NCBI RefSeq assembly: GCF_023159225.1
Contig: NC_063181.1
Coordinates: 8,205,606-8,269,605, forward strand
DNA: 64,000 bases
From: Perognathus longimembris pacificus
Taxonomy: Eukaryota; Chordata; Mammalia; Rodentia; Heteromyidae
Reading direction: 5' to 3'
Shown here: in pieces, positions 35,499-47,147 of the stretch
Layout: each line of letters begins with the position of its first letter
Position numbering within the stretch: position 1 is the stretch's first letter
Notes under the pieces: model-generated
What the model saw: only the letters and a program-made list of their open reading frames with translations
Told to the model about the DNA's origin: nothing
The model's database searches: none
Program-made: the position numbers and the translations under genes

Positions 35499-36024
35499 TA
35501 ATAAAATGCCAACAGTCTCTGAATAACTAACACTCCACGTTAAGTTAATTTGGGGGGTGGGTAGAGGAAGACAATACAGACAGACTCTGATTAATCAAAT
35601 AGAGAAGCTAGAGTACAAAGGGCAGAAGGATGTAGAGAACAAAGGAACAAGTGAAGCTGTGACTTTGCCGTTTTCTGTGGTGGATTTCAAGGACCACATT
35701 TTCTCCTTCCTTTTTCTTCCTCAGAAGTAGCAGTCCCTGGAAGTGCAGCTACTGAGGCTAGCTGGGTTTGTGGGACAGTAACCAGGGCCCAAGTGGCCTC
35801 AGCCTTTCTGTACGGAGGCTGGCTGCCTTTACCAGCTCCAGGAAAGGATGCCCTCAACTAGTGCCTACTAGTTCCCCAACAAGTTCAGGGCTTAGAGTTC
35901 AGGTAATTAGGCCCTGGGCAATCTCATTTGAGCCAGCCAATAAAACCAAAATACTCTCAGCCCCTCTCCAGGAGGGAGAGAAGAAACACAGGGGGAGGGA
36001 AGGAGAAAAACGTGTGTGCTCAGC

Positions 36025-36256
36025 ACGCGTAGGTGTGCCAGTCTTGAGACTGAACTCAAAGTCTGAGCACTGTCTCTGAGTGTTTGTGCTCAAAGCTAGT
36101 GCTTTACCACTTTGAGCCATGCCTCTACTTCTAGCGTGTTAGTTGGAGATGAAACTGTCACAGACTTTCCTGCTGAGGGTGACTTCAAACTTCAATCCTC
36201 AGATCTCAGCCTCTTGACTAGCTAGGATTACAGCGGTGAGCCATGGTACCTGGCTA
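36025..36256 (-). mobile_element. Composite B1-like SINE, antisense
   Basis: GCTCAAAGCTAGTGCTTTAC, then CTTGACTAGCTAGGATTACAG and CGGTGAGCCATGGTACC. Confidence 0.83.
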
Positions 36257-37074
36257 GAAAAACATTTTTAAATGCTGAATTCCAGTCTTGACAATCAGAA
36301 GGGAGAATGCTAAGAGTCTGCAAACCACTCTAAACACCACACACTATTCCATCCACAACCATGGTTGTCTCTGTGTCCATCCGCCACCAGAATTCAAGGT
36401 GTGGCGGAAGCCTATGACACTGCAACCTGAACAGGAATCAGGCAGGGAGGGCCCACCCTTGTATTGGTCTTTTCCACGCATAATCCTTTCCATGGCAGAG
36501 AGGAAGAGCAACGGCCCCCAACCCCCCACATACTGGGGAGACAAAAATCACCTCCGAAAGTCTAAAAAAAATTGCAGAATGTTAGAAAGCAATCAAGTGA
36601 CTCCTTTGTACTCTGCTGTGTATCACCACCAGCTAATAAGATCCTAATTCAACCAGTGTCTGGGTTCCTACAGAACAGAGTTCATTTCTTAATCACCTCC
36701 AGATGGTCACAGTACCTTGCAGGTGCCAGGCACCCGAATAGGGACTTCCTAGTCTCAGTAAATAATAAACATTAGTATTTCTTGTTTATATATATATGAT
36801 CATGCTGGAATGGCATGTAGAACCATACTAGGCCTGTTTTACTGTATCATCTCAATTCATTCCTGGGACATGCAAGAGAGAAAGGTGGTTCTGTGGCAGA
36901 ACTTCCTAAGAGCTGCCATTTGCTGAGTTTTTGTTAGGGGTCTAGCATAAGTACTCTCTGAAGATTCTCTAATTTTTCCTATGGGTAAGTAGTTATCTTA
37001 ATTTAGTAATAAAACAAAGAAATTCAGAAGTCTGCTCAAAGTCACATTGAAGCTTAATAAATATATTTTATCTT

Positions 37075-37292
37075 GTTTCATTTGTATTTTTTGTGCCAGT
37101 ACTGGAACTTGAACTCAGGGCCTAGGCCCTGACCCTTAGCTTTTTCTACCACTTGAGCCACACCTTCACTTTGGGCTTTTTTGTTGGTTAGTTGGACATC
37201 AGAGTCTCACGAACTCTTCTGCCTATCTGGTTTTTAACCATGATGTTTAAACCCCAGCCTCCTGAGTAGCTAGGATTACAGGTGAGCCCAGT
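37075..37292 (-). mobile_element. Composite B1-like SINE, antisense
   Basis: GAACTTGAACTCAGGGCCTA, CTACCACTTGAGCCACACC, then CTCCTGAGTAGCTAGGATTA. It is the last SINE before the EGR3 CpG island. Confidence 0.83.
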
Positions 37293-38119
37293 GAACATTT
37301 TCTTTATTTAATGGAATTGCAAACTCCTATTCTTTTCGATTAATAAGAAGGAAGATGGAAGCAGCCTTGCTCTGCAAACTTCTATGCAATCCTGCCCAGC
37401 AGGTAATAAGACCCTGGTGCAAACCAGCTGGCTCCTTAAGAGCAACAAGTCCAGCTAGCCTCAAAGGGTCCCCTGCAGCACCAGCTCTGGAGGGCAACAT
37501 TAACATTGGGACCCTGAAAGCCTTCAAGGACCCCAAAGTGCTCCCACTGCCTCTGCCTTTCGTAACGCAGGAGGCCCCCAAGAAACAGGCCTAGCTAGGG
37601 CTTCCAGCTCCTCCCTCGGCGTCCCCTCCTGGGAAGAGGTGGAAAGAGGGTGCGCTCCGGAGTCTCCGCGAGTTGAGCTGGGCGGCCGGCCGGAGGCCTG
37701 TCACTTCCTTCCCACCACCCTGGCAGGCAGGCTGAGCTCTGCCTCGCGCGGGGAAAGCAGGGCACTGCACTCATCTTGAACCTGCTGCCGGTCCAGGACT
37801 TCAGCACCTCGCAGCTGTCCCGGCCCCGGGCAGGAACCCGAGGAGACAACTGAACCCAGTCCCCTACACACACCCCCAGCCCCCAGGTGCACGCGCAGCA
37901 GGAAGCTCCCGGGAGGGGTGGGGGCTGAGGCTGGTGGGGTGGGACCGGCGGTTCTCCTTTCCCCGCCCCGCCCCTACTGCCAGGCTCGGTGACCAGAGGC
38001 CGGAGGCGCTGGCTAATTTTTCACGCGCACTCCCCCCCCTCCCCCCGCCTCTCCGGGTGACGCTACAGCCTGTGCGGTTCCTTTAAAGGCTGCGGGTTCC
38101 GTTCCCCTTTCCTTTTCCA

Positions 38120-38225
38120 CTGGATGCCAAAATATGCAAATGAAAGGGACCGGAATCGGCAGCCAAATCGAGAAAGAGAAGGGGCGCGGCCGGCGCGTCA
38201 CCGGATCCGCTCCTTGTATGGCTCT
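38120..38225 (+). promoter_or_regulatory. Upstream regulatory block with octamer and CArG-like motifs
   Basis: An AT-richer island inside the CpG island, about 2 kb upstream of the EGR3 core promoter. ATGCAAAT octamer at 38134-38141; CCTTGTATGG (CArG with one G in the core) at 38212-38221. It could be an upstream promoter or a serum-responsive enhancer. Confidence 0.4.
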
Positions 38226-39820
38226 TCCCGGCTTGGCCCGCCGCCCCGCGACCCTCCCAGCAGCCGCCAGGCCCCTCCCGCGCCGGGCCCGGCTCACACC
38301 GCCGCCCACGCCCCCCCCCCCCGACCGGCCGCCGGGAGGGACCCGGGGGCGGGAAGCTCTGCACGCCCCGATTCCGGCCGGAGCCCGGGACCGCTGCCGC
38401 GCGCCGCGCGGGCGGAGGAGAGCCCGGGGGCGCTGGGCCTCCCCGGCCCAGGAACGGGGAGCCTGGCTGGAGAAGAGGCGGGGGTAGCCGCCATGGGGGC
38501 TCACGGGCCGCGGGAATCCCTCCTTTCCTAAGAACTAGAGAGGCTCCGGGGGCTGGGGCCTCCCATCCTCCGCTCCCCGCCGCGGGAGCGAGGCTGTCAT
38601 CCACCCCCAGCCCGACGCGCAGCTCCGGAGTTCCTCCCACACGTTCCCGGCCCGCGCGGACCTCCCACGGCGCGGGGCCGGGGGATCCTCTCCGCCTCCT
38701 TGTCAACACCCCCCCCCCCCGCCAAGATGCACGCTCCTCCCCAAGCCCGAGTCGGCAGCCAGCGGGGGACGCGGGATTCACCGCGCCCACACGGCCCCTA
38801 AGGAGGGAATCCTCCCCCGCCCCGCCGGTGTGATTCGGGGTCGCGCCTCCGCGCCCTCGCCCTCGCCCACCTCCCCCCTCGCCTGCGGCCGGGCCGCGCG
38901 CGCCTCGGGAGCGGGCCTCGGGGCACACAGCGGCCGCCCCCGGGATCCGCGGCAGCTCCGCGCAGCGACAGCGCTCGGGGCTAGGCGCACAGGCCGCCCC
39001 GGACTGCGGGGCGCGCCGGCAGGCAGCGCTGAGGACAGCCCCGAGGCGGCGAGGGGGTGGGTGGAGACTCGGGGAGGCCGCCGCGGTGGCTGGGAGACCG
39101 TGGGTTCGGCGCCCGCCCGCTGTGACTCCGCTGGCCCTTAGCAGGCAGCCCCAGACACACAGCGACGGAGCCCGGGCCCGCTGGGCCCTCCTGCCATCCT
39201 GTGGCCAAAGGGGTTGTTTTGGAACCGTGAGGGAATCTACCAGGGATTTATTTGGTGCACGTGTTTTCTATCCCCCCAAACTTTATTCTCTGGTCTTCAG
39301 CATCAAAGCCTTACATCTTGGACCCTACCCCCCCCCACACACACACCCCGCCAGATATCTGGGGTTTCCTGTCTCCCGTGCAAATGTTGGGCTGCTACAA
39401 ATCGGCACCGGCTACTTTGTTCAGCCGGGAGTCAACACAGGGTCACGGGTGGGCGCGTGGAGGGGGCCCGGGGTGTGGGCGGAGAGTCAGGGTGAAGTCA
39501 CACAAGAGTTCTTGGGGTATGGAACCCAAAGGCCCTCTGCAAAGGGGGACATTCTACCCCCCGCCCCGTCAGTCACAGTAGGGTCTTGGGCGCAGGGGGC
39601 GCTGCGGGAGCAGAATGGGGCGCACACCTTCCGGGGTGCCTCGTCAGTTCCCGTGCTGTCAAAGGGCTTGGGGCCACGCGTGTCCAACTCACCTCTTGGC
39701 TTGAGGGTACCCAAAGCCAGTGCAAGCAAGCTCCACCATGAAGCCCCCCCAATCCCCACTCCCCACACCCCAAGTCGCTAAGGCGTGCAAACCTCGAATC
39801 AGCATCCATACATCCTTGGC

Positions 39821-39823
<3 letters not shown>

Positions 39824-39868
<45 letters not shown>

Positions 39869-39900
39869 GTGCGCGCGCGCGTTTAACTGCGCGGCGCGCG
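39824..39900. repeat. (GT)n(GC)n tract with Z-DNA potential
   Basis: About 20 GT units pass into GCGTGTGTGCGCGCGCGCG, then TTTAACTGCGCGGCGCGCGC. Strict purine-pyrimidine alternation for about 60 bases, roughly 300 bases upstream of the predicted start of transcription. Confidence 0.95.
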
Positions 39901-40115
39901 CTTCGCGTTCCGCTGCGCCCCTCTCTGCTCTCTCCCCTTTTCCTTTCTTTTCTGTTTGTTTTCTTTTTCTTTTCTTTTTTCCTGTTCCCCAGCGTGGCTG
40001 GCTAGCGGTTCGGGCGCTGCTCGCCGCCGGCCGCGGCCCGCTTCCTGCTTTCTAAGGTTCCATTGTGAGGAGCTTCCATTGTGACGTCGCGCCCCTTCGG
40101 CTGGGCTTTGTCTGT

Positions 40116-40125
40116 CCATATATGG
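40116..40125 (+). promoter_or_regulatory. CArG box (serum response element)
   Basis: CCATATATGG is a perfect CC(A/T)6GG palindrome, the SRF site, about 43 bases upstream of the TATA-like box. Confidence 0.92.
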
Positions 40126-40158
40126 GCAGCTACGTCACGGAGCTTTCCCGGGGCTCGG

Positions 40159-40166
40159 ATAAATAG
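40159..40166 (+). promoter_or_regulatory. TATA-like box of EGR3
   Basis: ATAAATAG in GC-rich surroundings. It places initiation about 25-30 bases downstream. Confidence 0.75.
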
Positions 40167-40230
40167 ACTGGTGGAGTTCCCTGGCTGGGAGCTTTTGGGC
40201 AGCAGTGAGCTCGCTAGCGAGCGGCGGGGC

Positions 40231-40352
40231 TGGTGGTGGTGGTGGTGGTGGTGGTGGCAGCGGCAGCGGCGGCGGCGGCGGCAGCGGCGGCGGCGGCAGC
40301 GGCGGCGGCGGCGGCGGCAACTCGGGGGGCGGCGGCGGTGGGGGGGGCGGCG
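40231..40352. repeat. (GGT)n(GGC)n triplet repeat in EGR3 5' UTR
   Basis: About eight GGT units pass into AGC/GGC units, then further GGC and G runs. G-rich on the RNA strand, so quadruplex or hairpin structure is plausible. Confidence 0.95.
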
Positions 40353-40665
40353 AGCGTGTGTCTGTTTGTGAGATCAATACAGAGGCCGCATCCGACCCCC
40401 TCGAGCCGAGATTTCCCCCCCCCCCGTCCCCAGCCCGGCCCAGCCCCCACCCCCTCCCCGTACAACACCCCACCCTCCCCCCCCACCACCACCACCAGGA
40501 CCCAGCCTCACACGGCACCAGCAGAGGCACGCAAGAGGATTACCCCCTTTGCCCCCCCCTTACCCACCCACCCTCTCCCCCCCCAAAAAAAAGAGAGAAG
40601 ATCCCCTCCCCGGGCCCACCCCTTCCCCTCTTCCCTCCCCCCTCCCCCCGAACTTTCCCCGTCGC

Positions 40666-40785
40666 ATGCCTTTCCCCTGCACCGCGGATCGCCTCTCGGA
40701 TGCCGCTTGCCTGGTTGCTGCGCTAGGGGCGAGCGGCGGCGGCGGTGGCGGCGGCGCTGGTGGCGGCGGCTCGCGAGGGCTATGA
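40666..40785 (+). CDS. Upstream ORF (39 aa) overlapping the EGR3 start codon
   Basis: ATG at 40666 opens a 39-codon frame (+2 relative to EGR3) beginning [10 protein letters not shown], with a glycine-rich end. Its TGA at 40783-40785 shares bases with the EGR3 ATG (ATGA, 40782-40785). The start context is weak (C at -3, C at +4), so leaky scanning should let many ribosomes reach EGR3, while termination at ATGA could allow reinitiation. Whether it is translated is unknown; the role is inferred from geometry. Confidence 0.5.
   Translation: MPFPCTADRLSDAACLVAALGASGGGGGGGAGGGGSRGL
40700..40726 (+). CDS. Short upstream ORF (8 aa) in EGR3 leader
   Basis: ATG at 40700 encodes MPLAWLLR and ends in TAG. 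The context is weak (C at -3). It lies within the first uORF in another frame and ends 55 bases before the EGR3 ATG. Confidence 0.4.
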   Translation: MPLAWLLR

Positions 40786-40935
40786 CCGGCAAACTCGCCG
40801 AGAAGCTGCCGGTGACCATGAGCAGTTTGCTAAACCAACTGCCTGACAATCTGTACCCCGAGGAGATCCCCAGCGCGCTCAACCTCTTCTCCGGCAGCAG
40901 CGACTCGGTAGCCCATTACAATCAGATGGCTACAG
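40782..40935 (+). CDS. EGR3: EGR3 coding exon 1
   Basis: EGR3 (early growth response 3) is a nuclear zinc-finger transcription factor induced by neuronal activity, T-cell receptor and growth-factor signals. It is needed for muscle-spindle development and for synaptic and immune gene control. This exon encodes residues 1-51, [20 protein letters not shown] onward to NQMAT, plus the first base of Glu52. The donor is G|GTAAGG. The start is fixed by exact agreement with the known mammalian N-terminus; it has G at -3. The N-terminal segment is part of the activation region absent from the shorter Egr3-beta isoform. One difference from human as I recall it is alanine for valine at residue 44. Confidence 0.98.
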
Positions 40936-43242
<2,307 letters not shown>

Positions 43243-43700
43243 GGCTCGGGCCCCAGATCCCCTCTTTTCCCTTCCAGTGCCTCCTAGCTGCTCGCCTGAA
43301 AGCAGCGGGAAAGCCAGCCACGGAAGCGCAGGGGCCGCGCCCTGGCCTCTCCATGGACGTGCGGCCCCTAGCTTCCCTTCGATGCCCACCTGTTCCCACC
43401 CTTTCTCGTCGGCCAGCGGTCGGGGGCTGGGGCTGGAGGCGCCTTCCTCTCGCCGCTCCCCCCTTAGCCAAGGCGTGGGGGCGGAAAGGTGGCGTCTAGC
43501 CCGCTTTGTTCAGTTGGGATCGCCTTGATCCAGGGGCCTGTGGGCCGCGCCGTGAACCTGCGGGGGGCTGAAGGCGGGGCCCACCTAACCCTCGCTCAAC
43601 CCAAGCACCTCAGTGTTTCCCCGTCTCTCCCAGGGTTCCCCCTCGAAGACCGGAGAGGGGGAGGGGTAAGGAGCGCACCAAAGCGCAGAGCTTGCTGCCG

Positions 43701-43812
43701 GCGCGCGCGCGCGCGCCTGGGTGCGGGGGGAGGGGGGATGCGCGCGAGTGGTGTGCGTGCTCGCGTGTATGTGTGTATCCGTGCGTGTATGTGTGTGCGC
43801 ACGCGTGTGTGA
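43701..43812. repeat. GC/GT alternating tract in EGR3 3' UTR
   Basis: GCGCGCGCGCGCGC near 43701, then GTGTATGTGTGTATCC-type repeats to about 43812. UG-rich on the RNA strand. Confidence 0.85.
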
Positions 43813-44403
43813 GACTCTTGAGCTGAACTGGGCCGTGTCTGCCCCAAACTCTTCCCCACATCGGGTCCCCAAGCCGCCAGTGGGGGGATGGGGGATGTCC
43901 CAGGCTGGGGGCCTGAACGTGGCCGGAGTGGATGGTCCTCCATCTGCTCCGAAATAATGTTTCTTACAGAAATGCCTCGGAGGCTGCCGCCGCGGTGCTA
44001 CTGCCGCTCCGGGTTTGACCCCTCAGAGCCCCTCTTTTTCCCAGAGCTTCCCTGTTAGTCCTGGAGGGGGGCAGTTTAACCTGGGGAGAAAGAGCCACCA
44101 TCACTGAGCCTGCCTTTAAAAAAAAGAAAAAGTATTTCCCACCCCACTGCCCCAACTATGTTCTTGAGTTTACCCTGTCTTTTCTACCTTTCTCCCCTCT
44201 CAGCTTCTCCTAAGGTTTCCCAAGATCTTTCCCCAGATAGGCAGGCCTCAGCCAACCACCCATCTGCTTTTTCTCTCCTGCCCATTTCTCCTTCCTCCCA
44301 TTCTTGAGAAAGATGGCTCTGTTCTTTGGCCCTCTGTCATGACCAACCAAACAGGTAGAAGTTATATGTTTATGATGTGTATGTGTATGTTCACACACAT
44401 GCA

Positions 44404-44422
44404 TATATATATATATATATAT
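44404..44422. repeat. (AT)n microsatellite in EGR3 3' UTR
   Basis: About nine AT units. Confidence 0.9.
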
Positions 44423-44494
44423 GACCTGCACACAATTTGTACTCCTAGCAGTCAAATCTCTAAAGGTACTCGGTTCCCCAGTGCGGTGCACTGG

Positions 44495-44500
44495 AATAAA
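44495..44500 (+). terminator. Candidate proximal poly(A) signal AATAAA
   Basis: Perfect hexamer 1.25 kb after the EGR3 stop, followed by a T/GT-containing stretch. Confidence 0.5.
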
Positions 44501-45367
44501 GAGAATTTGTAGGCATATGCAGCTTTAAATGCTTTATTTTTTATGAAGATGTTAACTGATGAGATTATATCTACGTATGCGTATGGATATATAGGCACAC
44601 ATACTTGTATGTGTGTGTATGTATGCATTCACCTATCTCTGTCCAAATTGTCCTCAAAGATACGTGGGGATGTTGGCATTAATCCATGCTGATGAATGAG
44701 GCGTTTCTATCCAGTCTCACCTTCTCCCGGCCCTACCTCACCTCTTCTCAGGCACCCCTCTTTCCCCAGCAGTCCTGCCCAGCCCCTCCTCACACAGGGT
44801 GGCCCCTTTGGAAGTGGAGAAGTCGGGAAGGGTGCTCTGTGACACGGCTTCCAGCACAGTTCTGACTGAATGTACTGTTCCCTTTAGGTGTCATTTCTCC
44901 TGTGGCATGTAAGCTGCCCAGGGAGGAGGAACAAAAGTCTGGAGTTTACAGAATGTCTGTTTTTAAAGTCACTTTATGCATTTCCCACTTTTTTTAAAAA
45001 TAAAAAGCACCATTTTTTTTTTTTTTGGTGGTGGATAAATAATGCTAAAAGGACTCTAGTGAAAAGGGAAGGGGGGAAAAAGAGCAAGGGATTGTGAATT
45101 TCCAGGTACTTGGGCTTTTTGTAGAAGGAGCGAAGATGAAGTTTACCAGGAGGGCCCATATTTTTTTCAGCGGAAGGGTAAAATCTTTCTTTGCAGATAC
45201 AGTATTTTGCTGAATACTTTTTATAATGTGATGATTATTTAAAAAAAGACAAATTTTGGTCACTTCAAAACTGGAAGGAGGAATCAAATATCCTTTAATA
45301 TTTTTTTCCTTGCTCCTTCTTGATTATGCATGTCACTGCATGATAACTCTGAGTTTTCCTTTGTTTT

Positions 45368-45373
45368 AATAAA
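45368..45373 (+). terminator. Candidate poly(A) signal AATAAA
   Basis: Perfect hexamer about 2.1 kb after the stop, followed by TGTTCTC and further T-rich DNA. Confidence 0.45.
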
Positions 45374-45846
45374 ACTGTTCTCAGACATTTAAGCTAAACT
45401 AAGAGAAAAATAACTTTGTTGCCAAAAGGTTGTGCTATCCAGATTTTTTATATGTCTGCATGTTTTAAAAAACCAACAAAAGAAAATGCACTCTAACTTA
45501 TGTGAATTGAGAGGGGAAAAAATAATCAGGTTTTAAACAGGAAAAAAACCTATGGGGAATGATATTTTTTGAAAGACTTTTGTATAAAGTTGAGTACTTA
45601 GAAAAAGACAAACCAGATGTAATATATTTTGTGGATGTTTTTATTTCTTGGATTTATAGTACCTTATACTAAGGTTTAAAAAATGCTTGATATTGTGAAG
45701 AGGTGAAATTCTTCACCAACATTTCATTTGCTCTATTGTCACATTGTTATGCCAATATAATAGTTAATGAAAACAGCATTTTTAAAAACCGAAATATTGA
45801 AATGGTGTAATGTTGTACCATTTGCACTGTGAGCAAATGCCAATAC

Positions 45847-45852
45847 AGTAAA
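45847..45852 (+). terminator. Candidate distal EGR3 poly(A) signal AGTAAA
   Basis: A variant hexamer followed by TATATTGTGTTTGCTG, a good GU-rich downstream element. It is the most likely main 3' end. Confidence 0.6.
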
Positions 45853-46915
45853 TATATTGTGTTTGCTGACACTCAGCTGGCCTTTAAATCTCTTTATTTT
45901 ATTTCCTGTTTTCATAGCATAAAATTTTTGGTTTGGCTTGGGTTTTGTTGTGGTGGTTGTTGTTTGTTTTTTTGTCTTGTTTTGTTTTGGCTGGTGGCTT
46001 GTTTGATAGGTTGTTATGCCTGGTTTTGCTGTTCTTGCTCTGAAAAACCTCAGTGGAAATGTGGAATTCCGTGTCCCTGGAAGTTGGTCAGAATTTTGTG
46101 CAGATTCTGGTAGTTCAAATCCAGTTTTGAGCACTTTCTGGGTCTCTGGGAGAATAGGAATCCATTCTGCGAGTCTCAGGCTGCCAGAGGAATTACGTGA
46201 ACAGGTTAGGTTGAATAAATTCGTGGGAGTCAGGGCTAATAGTGTCTAGACTTTTCTAGACTCTTCTGGAATTTCTCTTGTTTCAAATTGGTAAATTGCT
46301 TGGTTCGCAAACTGATTTTGTGATGGTCTTAGGGTATTCAGGAACAGGGCCCTGAAGGGCCTCTACAGCCATACTGAGTAATTCTCTTGCTTAAGAAGCT
46401 TTTGAAGTCTGAAAAACAGGTGGAGACTTGACAGGGGTTCCTCAGGGTTGGCAAGATAACCAGAGAGATTTGAAGCTCCTTTGTGGTCAGATAATTTGGG
46501 GAGGGGGAGGGAATCAGGTTTTAAAGTTCTACAACTTTAATTCTACTTAGACTGGACTCTCCTAGGCCTCACTACGCGTCTGTGCCTGGGAAATATTACG
46601 CTGGGAGATCAGCTCTTATGACCCAGAGGGATTTAAGGACAACACAGAAGGAAAGTTTTGCAGAATCAACTTGTCACATCTTATGTATGATTTCTATCTC
46701 CCACAAAGGCAGTGTTTCCCCTGCCCTGCAAGCTATCTTTCCCAGATCATTCCTTATCTGTAACTGGCCTTACTGGCCAGCCTAGGACTCTCTCCATTGC
46801 TCTTAGGGACATACATGTCCTTCTCCTTTTGTCTGCATCTCCATCCTCCTTTGCCTTTCTCCCTGTAGTATTCAGAATGCTGTCTTTGTGAAGCTAGTTC
46901 TAGATCAGCCTTTGG

Positions 46916-47104
46916 GGGCTAGGAATATGGCTTAGTGGCAAGAGTGTTTGCCTTGAATACATGAAGCCCTGGGTTCAATTCCCCAGCACCACATATATAG
47001 AAAACAGCCAGAGGTAGCACTGTGGCTCAAGTGGCAGAGTGCTAGCCTTGAGCAAAAAGAAGCCAGGGACAATGATCAGACCCTGAGTTCAAGCCCCAGG
47101 ACTG

Positions 47105-47147
<43 letters not shown>
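46916..47147 (+). mobile_element. IDL-Geo SINE with target-site duplication and long A tail
   Basis: GGGCTAGGAATATGGCTTAG, GGGTTCAATTCCCCAGC, then GTGGCTCAAGTGGCAGAGTG and GAGTTCAAGCCCC. The A tail is about 39 bases. Flanks AGATCAGCCTTTGG (46902-46915) and AGATCAGTCTTTGG (47148-47161) differ at one base. Confidence 0.96.

Larger units (their letters stand above)
22172..37600. other. Intergenic region PEBP4-EGR3
   Basis: No exon of a known gene was recognised. The region holds SINEs, old interspersed repeats, microsatellites and TAAT-rich unique blocks (about 24.2-24.4, 29.0-29.3, 30.7-30.8 and 31.34-31.46 kb). In human the corresponding interval is also without a protein-coding gene, as far as I know. 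Regions 24.0-24.8, 28.1-29.9 and 32.7-34.6 kb are unique sequence with nothing I can name. Confidence 0.75.
40058..40170 (+). promoter_or_regulatory. EGR3: EGR3 core promoter
   Basis: Ordered motifs: TTCCATTGTGA twice (40058-40068 and 40074-40084), TGACGTCG CRE-like (40082-40089), CCATATATGG consensus CArG box/serum response element (40116-40125), TACGTCAC CRE-like (40131-40138), GCTTTCC (NFAT-type core on the minus strand, about 40142-40148) and ATAAATAG TATA-like (40159-40166). SRF plus CREB input is the expected layout for an immediate-early EGR gene, and NFAT control of EGR3 in T cells is known. Transcription is predicted to start near 40190. Confidence 0.85.
40190..40781 (+). other. EGR3: EGR3 5' UTR (predicted)
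   Basis: About 590 bases from the predicted start to the EGR3 ATG. It holds a GGT/GGC triplet tract, pyrimidine-rich C runs, two upstream ATGs (40666 and 40700), and an in-frame open path from just after a TAG at 40215-40217. Its exact 5' end is inferred from the TATA-like box. Confidence 0.75.
43243..45870 (+). other. EGR3: EGR3 3' UTR (predicted)
   Basis: About 2.6 kb. The first 600 bases are GC-rich with a GC/GT alternating tract. From about 44.1 kb it becomes AU-rich with T runs, ATTTA-like cores and several AATAAA hexamers. The length and AU-rich content fit a short-lived immediate-early mRNA. The end is placed after AGTAAA at 45847 by resemblance to human EGR3 from memory. Confidence 0.8.

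Noticed and set aside
37355..37594. 79-codon ATG frame with good start context just before the CpG island
   Set aside because: Length is within chance, no known domain, and no neighbouring splice or promoter evidence. Kept only as a note.
38083..38928. 281-codon minus-strand frame in the CpG island
   Set aside because: Low-complexity Gly/Pro/Arg/Ala composition typical of stop-poor GC-rich DNA; no recognisable domain.
40559..40660. Long C and CCCCTCC runs in the EGR3 leader as a possible sequencing artefact
   Set aside because: Flanking frames and motifs stay consistent, and similar pyrimidine-rich leaders are normal in EGR genes. Exact run lengths should still be treated with caution.
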